Below, piece after piece: positions 21,314 to 33,158 of a stretch of 64,000 nucleotides of DNA. The DNA comes from Heliocybe sulcata. Lineage: Eukaryota; Basidiomycota; Agaricomycetes; Gloeophyllales; Gloeophyllaceae. The notes beneath the pieces were generated by a model, which saw only the letters and a list, made by a program, of their open reading frames with translations, did no database searches and was not told the DNA's origin. The stretch lies in NCBI GenBank assembly GCA_004369045.1, contig ML213514.1, positions 891,538-955,537 of the forward strand. Direction: 5' to 3'. Position 1 is the stretch's first letter. Each line of letters opens with the position of its first letter. The position numbers and the translations under genes are program-made.

Positions 21314-22084
21314 CTAGAACCACCCGAAGCCAAACCAATCAAGGAGAGTCCACACTGTGGCTTGTCCTTCTCCAGGGAGCGTCACACGGAGCAACTCGTC
21401 CATGGTCACATTCCTCCAGACCTCAACCGGTATCCATCCGATGTAGGCCCTGTCTCCAAATCCCCCGATCCAATACACATTCTGCACAACAAGCCTAACC
21501 CATCTCGACCTGTGAATCCGGTTACCCGGCAGCCACGCCTTCGCATCACGATGGTGCTGCACAAAGCACGCAACGACTTCACTCTTCTGAACATCTTCGT
21601 GTGGAAGATCCTCGAGATACCCCACGAGTGAGAAGCGCGGAAGAGATGCGAAGCTGTAGTACCGCGTGTGTGCATCCGGGGGGACCCAGCGCATAGAGAG
21701 GGTGACGTTGGACCCTGCCGCGGCGTTCTTGAAGCTCGTGGCAATGTCTACCGCAAGGATTGTGGGGTGCCCTGTCTCGGGCTCGCAGTCTGCGAAGTAG
21801 TCCATGAGCCCGATTGGTGTCCCCCCAAGACCCTCCGGGCGGTCCTCTGAAACGCTGGCATTAGTGGTTGGGAACACGGTGCTCAATGTACCGATAGTGG
21901 TCAGGTGCATGATGCGCCGCGCGAGGATGGCTGATTCGTGAAGGGTAGGGATCTTGGCTTGGGCATCGGCGCCACCAGACTGGGGGTTGGCGAATACGTG
22001 CTGCGGGTCATCCCAGAGCGCGACAGATGAAGCGGCTGTACTTAGAGTGATGCATGCAAGAGAGAGGGCTAAAATGTTGCGCAT
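21314..22084 (-). CDS. Secreted CREG-like (FMN-binding split-barrel fold) protein
   Basis: 256 residues in one exon, beginning at the ATG that opens a signal peptide (MRNILALSLACITLSTAASS) rather than an upstream in-frame ATG. The body has the order of conserved blocks of the CREG family: ARRIMHLTTIGTLST, GTPIGLMDYFADC, PTILAVDIATSFKN, then CFVQHHRDAKAWLPG and WIGGFGDRAYIGWIPVEVW. CREG proteins share the pyridoxamine-phosphate-oxidase fold but usually lack cofactor and enzyme activity. Secreted or vacuolar by inference. Two N-x-S/T sites are visible. It lies between the two ABC transporters, with no evident functional link. Confidence 0.85.
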   Translation of the reverse strand: MRNILALSLACITLSTAASSVALWDDPQHVFANPQSGGADAQAKIPTLHESAILARRIMHLTTIGTLSTVFPTTNASVSEDRPEGLGGTPIGLMDYFADCEPETGHPTILAVDIATSFKNAAAGSNVTLSMRWVPPDAHTRYYSFASLPRFSLVGYLEDLPHEDVQKSEVVACFVQHHRDAKAWLPGNRIHRSRWVRLVVQNVYWIGGFGDRAYIGWIPVEVWRNVTMDELLRVTLPGEGQATVWTLLDWFGFGWF

Positions 22085-22120
22085 GGCGGCGACGTTGATG
22101 GGAATGGGCTCAGAGACCAA

Positions 22121-23207
22121 CCTCTCCTCTTTATGGCCACGCAGCTTAGCGGCATGGTAGTCACGGTCACAGTCGCGTCGGGTGCTGTCACGCGATTCAT
22201 TACGTACGGGTAGGGCCGATGAATGCAGAAACCCTTTGCTGCATGAAATCCTTACTCACTGATATCAGTGGTCTATGGTTCGAAGCATCGCATGGGCCGC
22301 CGTGCTTGTCATGGTCTGACTATTGAGCGAATTGAAATAGTTCGGGTGAGCCTTGGGGCGCAAAATGTGAATTCATCGCAAATGAAAGCATATCTAATAT
22401 CAATGTACTTGGTTGTGTTAGCGGTGCAGCTGGATGTGTCTTCGAAAGCCGAGTCGGTGTGATGCATGATGCATGAATACAGATTGATATTTTATATTTT
22501 TGAGCCCTTGCAACCCCGGGGCCGCGACACAGGTCTTGCAGGGTCGCCTTCATACGTTATCCGTACCGGGTCTCTTCATCACGACATATCAGGGAAGGGC
22601 GTCCTTCAGAGAATCCGAGTTAGAATTTGTCGGCTTTTCTTATGGAAGGCGGTCATCCTCTGGTACAGAAAACATCCCGCACCTTCTATCAGTGTGCAAA
22701 GTAAATCGTAATAGAGCTTGAAATTGTAATTTTGGGTCAGAGAAGAAGGTCGACAAGGAACGCGCGTATATAAACGCTGACTTCAGGGCTGTCCATACAT
22801 GTCCAACAACCTCTGTGGGATTACCTGTAGCTCGTCAGCTATGATGGGCAATGCATTTCCCCTGCGGCAGCCAATAACGTATTCGTGTCGGTATCAGGTA
22901 TCAGGCCACGTTGTCGCCGGCAAGTTCCGCGTGTATGTCGGACCCGGCACGTTCCCGGCGGCATATTGGTGGGGCCTCGAGGTTCTTGTCAGCCCCACTC
23001 CGCCGACTGTTTGGGAAAGCCTATATGCTCCTGCTCGATTAATCCTGTCTCCTGCGATCAGATGATAAGGAAATGGACACAATCCAGAGAAATTTCAGCA
23101 ATTGGCCCAGCATTCGATGCACTTGAGCGGTCTCAAAGAAACGGCATTGGAGACGGCCTACGGAACGCCCAATGCAGATGCACGTTACCGGTTTCTTGGT
23201 ATCAAAA
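22121..23207. other. Intergenic region with a short repeat
   Basis: No gene is called. Bases 22850-22886 resemble 26094-26140 (shared AATGCATT, CCCCTGCGGCA and ATAAC blocks, same orientation), perhaps remnants of a duplicated sequence. Confidence 0.35.
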
Positions 23208-23780
23208 TCACTTCTCTCGTAGCGGACCTCGAATGTATGGCTCGTAGTAAGCCAATTGATAGTCAGGCGGCGCCTCTTCTCTATCCCCCATGTCCCTGCC
23301 CTCGTTTTCTGCCGTCGACCAGGCTTGTATGCGCTCAGCCAGTTCCTGCGGTAGCGCCGGTATGCTCGTGCCTGAGGACGAGGCCATCGCTGATGTCGAC
23401 GTAGTCGAGTCTCGACGTGGCGACAAGCCGGTTTCTGTCAGTTCATTCCTGCCTTATCTTAGTTTTCCTTCTGACCGACGTCCTCAGGCAACTTCAAGGG
23501 CACCTAAGCGAGAAGAGGTTCGCAGTGGAGCAGCTAACAGCGAGGTTAGTACTTGCTTCTTGATGCCAGTGAAGCGGGATTTGCTTATTTTCGGGACCTT
23601 TCTCAGCATCTGGACTGTGCGGCTGCGAGTCTCGTCGCCGTTGGTTTTCTGAGATCAATCAACATCTCCCTTCCGACGACGTACGCAGAGGCAACGAACG
23701 TGTGTACCTTTTTTTAGTGCGCGGTTCACCGGTACTGACATGGGTATATGCGCCCCATTAGTTAGCGGACCGGTTCCCCC
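23208..23780 (-). CDS. Probable small multi-exon gene, unknown function
   Basis: The 3' part on the minus strand reads a protein-like acidic segment containing ALPQELAERIQAW and APPDYQLAYYEPY before a stop at 23208. Upstream, introns 23539 to about 23490 and 23464 to about 23424 would join KSRFTGIKKQ and VPLKLPEDV to the last exon in frame. The first exon and its phase could not be settled (an ATG near 23740 gives a different frame). No domain is recognised. The competing plus-strand frames look less protein-like. Confidence 0.35.
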
Positions 23781-23932
23781 AATACAAACTAGCCATATTA
23801 TCGCTTTCAACCCACCTCCCTCGGGAGCCGCATCCCTGGGTCACTTCCGCGAGCAGCGTCAACGCCATAGGCTCCGAAGTCACGGACAACAGCGAAGCAA
23901 GAGCTTGTTGTCGCCATGGTTCTCAAAGCAGC

Positions 23933-25246
23933 TTGACTCTGCCCGGTCCTGCGGAGGTGCGGGTCCGCGTTCGCGTTGCGGCGGACGAGATAATGCTGCC
24001 TGTCCCGGGAGATACCAAGGTCCCTGCTCGCCCTGGTGTTCTGCCCGAACGGCCGTGCAATGCACCCTACTTCTTCCCGCCCGCCTCTCGCCGTCCGCGG
24101 TGCTGTTATAGCCAATCAGTCCTCACAGAACATAGTCCGATGCAAATTCAGCCAATGGGTCCCTTTTTCGATGGGTTGCTAGCGGCAAGTAAAGAGTGTC
24201 CTTCCAGTCGTCCGGGCCTCCTCACTCGTCGCCGCTACCAACACGGTGGTCCGCTCAGCATCGTTTCGAGACAAAACCCTGCTCCAGACGGATTCTTACT
24301 GCCTCCTATGATGGCGCCTGCTGCGCACCCTGCTGGATCGTTGAGGCCGCTCACGATGACAGCGATGACCGAGTTCGACTTGACTTGCGACTTACCGGAA
24401 ATAATGAGGCGGATGATACTGGATATGGATCCGGCGGGAGCAGTACCGCTGTCTCATGTGGGTCCGAAGAGGTCGCCCGCTGAGACTGTTGGATGGCACA
24501 GCAGGGAGATTGTGTTCGGCGAAGGCCACTCGCCACGGAGTCGGCGAGGAAATGGATGGTTTCGTGTCCACAAGACGGCCGGTCCTGGAAATAGTAACTA
24601 TCGGCGGACAAGATCGAATTCTTCATTACAAGGTCAGGATCAAACTCAATCTCTGGTTGCAGGAGAGAGTCAGCCAGGGATTGCTGACGATGACTTTGAT
24701 CCGGGTGTTGTCTCTACACAGGCTATTGAATCGGATCATCTGGCGTCTATTCAGAACGCTCTTCCTAGGCCGCGATCCACGGGCTATCCGCCGCCGCATG
24801 GTACTGGCCAGTCGCCTCCGTCCCCATCGCCATTGTCTCAGTCGTCTTCTCCCTCAGCCTCTCGCAAAGGCGTATCCCATCCTCCACGCACTGGCCGGAC
24901 CACGAGGTCGCCGCCCTCTTTGGACTCTACATTAGGGAATGCATCAATTTCGCCGTCATTTTCCCCCACGAATCTATCTAGCACGAATTTCCATTCTTCA
25001 AAGGACGGAAGCAACAGAGAGCCTCGCCAGCGGATATCCACCCCAATTGCTTCCGATACCCATCGGTTCCGAGGTGCCAGGACATCAAAGGGTCTGAAGC
25101 ACGGGGCTGGCAAGCAGCTCAGCCTGGACGAGCTTATACACTTGATGCCCCACGAGCGTTTATTGCGTCCGGTGTTGTGCGAATACGTCAGGGCGCAGAT
25201 GGAAGTTGGGCTGCCTTACAGTCTTATCCCTCAAATTCTTGCGTAA
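23933..25246 (+). CDS. Hypothetical low-complexity protein
   Basis: An open frame of 437 codons on the plus strand. The C-terminal half is rich in Ser, Pro and Thr, as in disordered fungal proteins, and ends with a more structured stretch (LSLDELIHLMPHERLLRPVLCEYV). No family is recognised and the true start is unclear, since the first part overlaps GC-rich sequence open in several frames. It could be the 3' exon of a larger gene or a chance ORF. Confidence 0.35.
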   Translation: MTLPGPAEVRVRVRVAADEIMLPVPGDTKVPARPGVLPERPCNAPYFFPPASRRPRCCYSQSVLTEHSPMQIQPMGPFFDGLLAASKECPSSRPGLLTRRRYQHGGPLSIVSRQNPAPDGFLLPPMMAPAAHPAGSLRPLTMTAMTEFDLTCDLPEIMRRMILDMDPAGAVPLSHVGPKRSPAETVGWHSREIVFGEGHSPRSRRGNGWFRVHKTAGPGNSNYRRTRSNSSLQGQDQTQSLVAGESQPGIADDDFDPGVVSTQAIESDHLASIQNALPRPRSTGYPPPHGTGQSPPSPSPLSQSSSPSASRKGVSHPPRTGRTTRSPPSLDSTLGNASISPSFSPTNLSSTNFHSSKDGSNREPRQRISTPIASDTHRFRGARTSKGLKHGAGKQLSLDELIHLMPHERLLRPVLCEYVRAQMEVGLPYSLIPQILA

Positions 25247-26391
25247 CACAATGCAATCAGCTCGTTGGAGAAGATCAAGGTCGGCGAGAGTATTGGTGAA
25301 GAACAGGCGATGGAGATAAAAGACGAAGATCACCACTGCTGGTGGCTGTTTCGCCGAGCTACCTCTCGTGTGTTTTCGTCGAGGCCAAGCAGGACTGGCT
25401 GGATGTCGTCTGGCCACGATCACGGGAGAGCTGTCCCAGCCGCCCGAGGTTTGCAAGTCGCTTCTTTTCACGGTTATCATGTTATTGTTATTATCTCCGT
25501 CTGCCGCACATGCCCCGTTGCTCAATTTCTGTGTTTGCTTCTTGCTTGTCTCTCAGCATCGCACTATTCACGCTTCGCAACCAGCACACGCATTCTATCC
25601 TCAGCATCATACCTCAAAGCATTAGTACATTATAGCACACGTTAGTATCTTGTAGCTCACTGTTGATATGATGCCGCCGTACTTGTAGTTGTACTACCTC
25701 CTTGTATTTGTATTACGATTGATCTCTCTATTTCGGTATTGCGCCTCTAGAGGCCTCTGGTAATAAAAACGATCCAAAGGTTCACATGCATGGGAGCGAG
25801 GACGCAGTCCATCCGCCGCTTTTCGCAGTCGTCAGCTCTCATATCGACAGCATGCACATCATGTCCAAACTCGATTACGGCGAGTATAGTAATGTTGACT
25901 TGCGCCTCGAATGTTCGCCCAGAAGGTGGCAGGTGCAGCGGCGCGGATAGGGTTCGGATCCGTGGCGAGAAGTGGGCTGCTGTGGCGGGCACTACTTGCG
26001 TATATGCACCCAGCGAAGCAAGCCCATATTTGAGCGGGAGTCCTTGTGGATATACGGAAGCAGGAGAAGACAGCGAGGCGGCCGACAGGGGGGAATGCAT
26101 TCCCCTGCGGCAACCTATAACCTCGTAATGACATATTCGTCGAGCGCATGTCTAGCCAGAATCGAATGGACGGCGTTGAATGTCAACGAAGGTATCTGGC
26201 CTCCCCAGCTAGAGAAACTGACGTCAAGGTTGACTTGATGGATCACTGGCCAGTCGGCAAATTTGGGCGGGATCGAATCCATTTTTTTGTCGTACAGAAG
26301 CAGCATAAACCATATGGAACAGTTAATGGACGCTATGTGCTCTTTTATCATATTCGCATAGCCTGAGAGAACCACGAATGCTCACACAATA
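25247..26391. other. Region 3' of ABC transporter 2, no firm gene
   Basis: Minus-strand frames at 26115-26375 and 25747-26100 look partly protein-like but share no family signature and do not join by obvious introns. Confidence 0.3.
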
Positions 26392-29300
26392 CTAATTCGA
26401 GTCAGCCGTCCTTCTCGCCATAGGCTCTAGCTCCGCGGACATTCCACTCTTTAAACACATATGCTTGAAAATCCCATCCTTCTTCCTTAACAACGCATAT
26501 GGCGTGTCAAATTCCGCGACCCGGCCCTTGTCCAGCACTATCAGCCGGTCGTAGTCTATCACCGTGCGCAAGCGGTGAGCGACTGAGACCAATAGAAACC
26601 GACCTGGGATTCAGTACTGAATAGGGAGCAGCTGCGACTCAGGGACGCACCAGTAAGGAGCAGTGCTCCGTCAAATTCCTCGCGGATCGATCGCTGAATC
26701 TTTGCATCCGTCTCAAAGTCAATGCTGCTCGTCGCCTCGTCGAGAATGACAATGGAGCTGCGACGAAGCATAGCACGAGCGAGGCCCACGAGTTGTCTTT
26801 ATGGAAGGCGAGAGCCAAGGCCATCAGTAGTTGGTAAGACCCAAACGAGCCATGGTGAATATGACTGACCTCTGTCCCTGAGAGAAGTTTGCTCCTCCAG
26901 CAGACACCTGTGTCTGCAACGTGACCGCCGTATCTGAGTCGATGACGGTGTGGCTGTCCGTGGATATCGCAGGAGACTCGGTTCCTACGGAATGTGCCCC
27001 CGCGTCCGAGGCATCGTCCGATATTATGTGCATGCGGCGCAGAACCGCTAAACATTCATGGTCGCTGTACGTGTCTGCGGGGCAGTAATCAGTACAATGG
27101 GATATGGCATTCGGAATGTGGTAGAGTAATTACTAGAAGGATCCAAGTTCTCTCGCAGAGTACCGGAGAAGAGAGCGACGTCCTGGTAATACTTGTCAAC
27201 GCCATTTCAAATAATGATAAGTATTTTCAACCTGGGGGATGAAGGTCTGGAGACGGACAATGAGGTCATGAGTAACATCGAGTAGTTGTCCGCTCACAAT
27301 TCGAGACCTCAAGTCGTGAATACCAATAGTTGAGATGTCTATGCCATCGATGACGATGTGTCCCGAAGCCGGTTCCACCTGCCACGGGTGAGCTCGGCGA
27401 TCTCAGTGGTGCCAGTCTTACTCACAAATCGTAACAAGCTCATCGCAAGGGTAGACTTCCCACTTCCTGATCCAACGTCAATAACTACTCGTCGACAGAT
27501 CCGCTGACTTACCCGTGCGACCAACCAACCCCACTCGTTCTCCCGGCTTCAGTTGAAGTGATATACCGTGAAGGACGGGCGGCAGCTCAGGTGCGTATTT
27601 AATGGTGAGGTCCTCTATGGACAGCATGATACCTGCGCCTGAAGCTGAAGTCGAAGGCCAGTAGGCGGGAGGCCTGCTGGATTGCACAACGGCCGGAGGT
27701 TCCTGTGGCAAGTCCAGGTACTCTACGAGTCGTTCGACGGAGCTGTAGTATGTAAGTATTGATATCTATGACGTTTCGACATACAATTCAAACTTTCACT
27801 TACTTGAGATCGAGTTCCAGCGCTGTCCAGTACCGGCAAGCCCAGTACATCCTATCTGAGATGGTCATAGCCGAAGTAATGCAGAGACCAGCAATCCCGG
27901 CAGACACAGATTCCCACAAGCATATCAGGGTTGTAAGGAATACCGCTGTCCCGCCCAGCATATCAAAGTTGGTGGCTAGCCAGCGGTTCGTCATCCAGTA
28001 TGAATACCACATCTAGGTAAGAACGATAGTGCATTGTCTAGTGAGCGATTCATTGTGAATAGGGTGCAAGTGAGAGCATAGCTAACCTTGGTAGTAAGGT
28101 CAACGCTGGCGAAGAACTCTTGGACAAAGAGTCGCTCGGCTGAAAAGGCGCGTACAGTGACGATACCCTCCAGGATTTCTTGGAAACCGGAAAAGACGGG
28201 AGAACGCGTAGTCGCCTCCATGCGCCGAAGATCCCGCCCTGTACGCATATAGCCAATTGCGAGGTGGAGATACACCAGACCGATGACTGCCGCGGGAAAC
28301 AGGAAGACAGGGAAGACGATCCTAGAGACAGCATTTAAAAGGCGATTATGGAAAACATGGTGGGTTGATACTCACGTCACCGTAACTACTGCAGCAAGGA
28401 AGCCAGACAAGGCTATAGTGATGTCCAGTATCGACTGCGAGACGGACGTATCGATCGCATCAACATCCTTCGGAATTGGAATAGTCAGTATTTCGGGATG
28501 TTTATGGGTGAATTATATGTGATCGCGAGACCCACCTTTGTAAACCTGTTGATGACACGCCCTACAGGTGCCCGTTTGAATGAGAAGTGATCGTAAATTG
28601 TCGAAGACCAAACGTCACCTTGGGGCGTAACATCATACCAGCGCATCGTAGCTCTGACAACAGCAATGAGCAGTTGCTGAAAGAGCAGCCGAGACGCTCG
28701 TAATGATCCAGCAATCTGGGCGGTAATGAAGACAGCCTCAAGAAGAGCAGATCCGAGACTGATAGCAGCATAGAACCCGACGTAAAACATTGGGTGAGTA
28801 TCCGCGTCGGGCCATCGACTGTGAGTGGAAGCCACAGTGACCGCATGCAGAGCTGCAGAGTTCGCGGGCAAGAGACTACTGATTGTTAAGGCCGGTCGGA
28901 ATAAGAAGATGCTCGGCGAGGAAACAGCCTTGCTCTGGCTGTACGCTTCACCCCATATCTGTTGCAGCCGTTTAGTAGACAAGCGCTAGGAGTTCCCATA
29001 GAACCCATACCTCGATCCAAATCTTCTGGATGACACCCATCACCTTTTATCGGATGGGGTCAGCGTGAAACAAATATGCGCCCGGTGAAACCCACTGACC
29101 TGATTCAACGCTATCAGCAACAGAATGACAGACCACGTCCAGTAAGAACTGGGAGTTGTGAGCTTTCGCCTCTCCAGAGAGGAGGGGTAACTTACGAAGC
29201 TCCAAAGTATGTCTTGTATATAGATGATTTCACGCTACCGGCCGCTCGTCGCTCGTCTTCAACCAGCTTTCGTGGCGTATTTGGTGTGCGGGAGTGGTCG

Positions 29301-32300
29301 TGGATGTCCTTGTCTATATCCTGCTCATCTGTGTCTTCAGAGGTGGGACTGTCCTTCGCGGTTTCAGTTGCCGCGATCTCTGTCTCGGGTAGATCACCAC
29401 ATAGCCTGTCAGTATGTCCATTAGCCGTCAGCTCCTCAACAGAGCCTTTGATATCGATGCCACCATCTAAGAGGCGGACTATATAGGCTGCACTGGGCAA
29501 TATTAGTGAAACATGATGTGTCACAAGCAGCTGGACAGATCGTATCAGAAAAGAGACCTTACACAGGAAGAATCACCTAGCGAACCACAGTACGGTCAGC
29601 AAGTAATGGCCCGCAAAACAGCCGCTCGAACAGTTGGCGCGCTGTATGACTGTCCTGCACATAGGCCATGCACTATAAGCCATGCTTCGGAGGCATAGGA
29701 ATACACAAATCGGACACGTACCACGGAACTCAAGGGATCATCCAGTAATACATATTTGGTTGGCGCGTACACAGCGCGAGCGAGGGCAATTCTTAATTGA
29801 GATGACAGCAGATGAGCCTCATGGAAATGAGAAGCGGAGCTTTCGTACCTTGCTTTCTGACCGCCAGATAGACTTATCCCCCGCGCACCAACTTCAGTCG
29901 CATCGCCATCTTCCAACTGTTCGAAATCGGGCTTTAAAGAGCAGGCGTCGATGACAGCATCATATTTAGCTTCGTCTATCGGGTATCCGAACACGATATT
30001 GTCCTTAATTGACTGGTGGCGTAACCAAGGATTTTGGGCAGCATAGGAGATGCCCCGTATGAAGCCTTTCGAATCGACGGATGTGGACTTGGGTCGCGAG
30101 ACACGTCCCGAGAGGATGGTCATTTCGCCTAGCAGAGCCATCTGTGGCATCACAAACAATTCAGCTGGTAGATCCGGATAGTGCATAACTGATTCAGACC
30201 AGCAGTGCCGTTTTCCCGCTTGCTGTCGGACCAGTGATCAAGGTCAGCTTTCCTTCTGGAAATGTGATGTCCACGTCTCTCAGAGTGAAGTCGCGACCCA
30301 CAACCATTCTGGCACGAGTACTAGAACCCGAATCTGCGATGTGGCACTCGACTGCCTCGAGTGCGTGCTTCAACGGGTCCCCAGTCTCTCGTACTTCGTT
30401 CCATTTGAATGTCCCATTCGTAATGGCAAGGCCTTGGTATGACGCGTCCCCGGGCCCTGCGTTCGCCAGACTGGAGGTGCCAGTTTCCACCTCGTCCTCA
30501 TTAAGATAATCTTCGATGCGCTGCAATGCCACACGGATCTGTAATCGAGTGTGAAGATCTTAGTAGAAGGAATTCTGTTGGTATAACTGAAGCATACGTC
30601 GATGATCTGCATGATATATGTTGGAGCGACATCCAGTGGATCTCTGAATGCACGATATGAGGATATACTGGCCAGCCATTGTGATAGAAATGTCTTACTT
30701 GATCATTGTAAAGAGCATAAGGGCCTAGAGGGGCTTAAAGTCAATCCTTGTACATCCGTCAGCAAGGGCATTTCCTCACAGCGAATGCTGTCGAAACAGA
30801 CAGTTGATTTCCCAATGTAACATATGTGAAGAAGGATATCAAAGATATCAACGTCGGCGAACATATAGATAGGACACGGAAGAATAAGCCGTTAATTCGG
30901 CCTGTCAAGGTAGCGATGAATAAACGGCATGTAATAGCGAGTTGACCATCCTTACTATTCTTCAGCCATGCCAGCTCCTCTTTTCTTGCATCCAAGACGC
31001 GGCAAATCCATTGATCTTCCCAAGCAAAGAGCTTGATGAGCTTTGCAGCTCCGATGAGCTCACTGACGATGCTCGAGCGGCTATCCTTAGCGGCGGACAA
31101 GCCGCGGGATATGCGGGAGCGCTGCCTCGTGATCCATCTGCTTAGCAGCCAGCTGAGCAACATCGCAACGATGCCGGAGAACGCCGCCAGACCGAGCAAA
31201 CTGGAATGGTGAGATAAAAAGTCGATGTTGCCACCTATGGAATTGCATTACATACTTGTAGAGAAACAGAGATCCCATGACGATTTCCAGAGGCGCTGAT
31301 GCAGAGGTATTAGAAGGCATGGAACAAGCGATAGAATTACTCTGATACCTGTGCAGATCCCGCCGACTGACGCTATTACGGCGCATATCTGACAAGAAAT
31401 CTAGTCATCGTGCCGGTACCATGGATTAGAGTCTGACCTTCTCGGTGTCCGCTGACATCAAGTTCACTACCTTTCCAATGTCCGCGCCAGTCCTCGACTT
31501 GTCGCCATCGCCTTTGCCTTCATATGTTACACCATCTCTCTTGGGTTCCATCCGTGCCTTCGCAGTGACGCCAGAGAAATCCTTCCGCTTAAGTGCCTTC
31601 TCATAGATTGCGGCTTGCAACTCGCTCCTAGCCCTGATCGAGGCTCGTCGTGTATACCAGAGGGAATGGTTGAACAATGCTACCCTCATTGCGTACGCAA
31701 GAAAAGCGAGGAAAGCGAATATGAACGCTTGGGCTCGACTCTGCTTGGATCCATCCTCGATACCTGCGAGTATATTCTTGAGGAAGAAAGGCCCAGCGTA
31801 ATCGCATACTACGCCAGCGTACATCATGACGGCCCCGAGCAGCACGTCGAGTGAGCTTGCTTTCCACAGCTGATAGGCAAGGGTCGGTGCTTGGATTCGG
31901 CAGAACTTGAGATACAGCGCATGTGTTCGCATTGTCGGACTGAGATTCCGCACGTCAGTTTCGTTCAAGGTACGCGCTCTTCCCCGATTGATCAGGGCAC
32001 GGATCCAGTCGAAGGTGTACCATCTCCACAGGCTAGTATAGTCTTCGGGAGAGGTGGTTATACCGATATCCGCTCTCATGGCCGCGGTGGTAGGAACGGC
32101 CATGGGTGATGTGAGAATAACCCAGAGCAGCGTGATGACGGCCAAAAGGTTCAAAATCATGAACACCATGACTGACTGAGATGGAAAAGGACTATCATGC
32201 ACAGCGCGATCATAGAAAATTTTCCCAAGAGAAAAAGTGGAAACCATGAGATGGCTAGAGTAAAGCAGGAGGAGATCGTAGCATGGCGTCGACGTGCGAT

Positions 32301-32667
32301 CCAGCGCTGGTTTGGCGCTTGCATAAAGCCACGAGCACGAGATAGCGAGAGCTTCGGTGCCGTCCAAGTAGTCTCTTTCAGGCGCCGTAAAAAATCTGTA
32401 CGAGCTTATTCCGAGCCAGACTAGTGTCTCGAGTAATGCAATCCATGACAATAGCACGTTCCGCCAGAGTGGGATATTCGGACTTGCTCCACTGACTTCG
32501 CCTTCAGCAGGAGACGCAAGTGCTTCAGCTTCTTCCAGAGTTATGAAGTTCCCGAAATGAGACTGTATGGCATCCAGCAGTCTCCTGAATGCTCTTGGAA
32601 GGGGGATGGAGCCTGCCAGAAAGACGAGGACGAATGCAGGAGGAACGAGTCCGACAGGAACAGACAT
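26392..32667 (-). CDS. ABC transporter 2, subfamily C (paralogue of transporter 1)
   Basis: Full-length ABCC exporter, multi-exon, from MSVPVG (32667) to a stop at 26392. The first exon of 413 codons covers the TMD0-like region and TMD1 start ([13 protein letters not shown]). NBD1 carries Walker A GPTASGKT (near 30215), signature LSGGQKAR (near 29870) and [13 protein letters not shown]2 includes [16 protein letters not shown]2 has Walker A GRTGSGKST split by an intron (27530-27450), signature FSQGQR and [12 protein letters not shown] (near 26745), and ends [15 protein letters not shown]. Intron positions at both Walker A motifs match transporter 1, showing a shared duplicated origin. The two genes converge. 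Substrate unknown. Confidence 0.88.
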
Positions 32668-33158
32668 GGCTGAGAGATACTGGTAGCCTGCTTAGCAGCT
32701 GCAGTGCTGATCAACCAGAAGGCGGAGGAGCGCTATCCACTGTACAGAGCATGCGAGTCAATGTGAGTCATTTTGACTCATGTGCATAGACTGGCGCCAA
32801 ACTGCTGCGAAATATCCGTGGTCCTCTTGACAGCAACGTAATATTGGAGCCAATACTTGATAGCGAAGGACTCTGCCACATATTGCAGCATAGAATATGA
32901 AGTCAGATGGCGACTGGCCAGTACGAGCTATTCAGATTCTAGCAGTTGCTCGAGCGTAGGCAGGGGTGCTGGACAAGCACCCAATCTGGTAACATCATTA
33001 CCTTTTCAGAAGGTACTTGCTCTATTGCAGACGCGCACGGCTTAGCGCTTTAAGCTTTAGTAGCGACTGACTGTCGGCGAATACAACACTTGTTACGAAT
33101 TCAGCTCAGGGAATGGTCTTCTCTACATTGTAGCTATCGACGTCCAAGCTTTGGCCTC
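32668..33158. promoter_or_regulatory. Divergent promoter region between ABC transporter 2 and ATG17
   Basis: 491 bp without coding signal between two divergent start codons. A TGAGTCA-like AP-1/Gcn4 motif (tgagtca) occurs near 32764. Confidence 0.35.
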
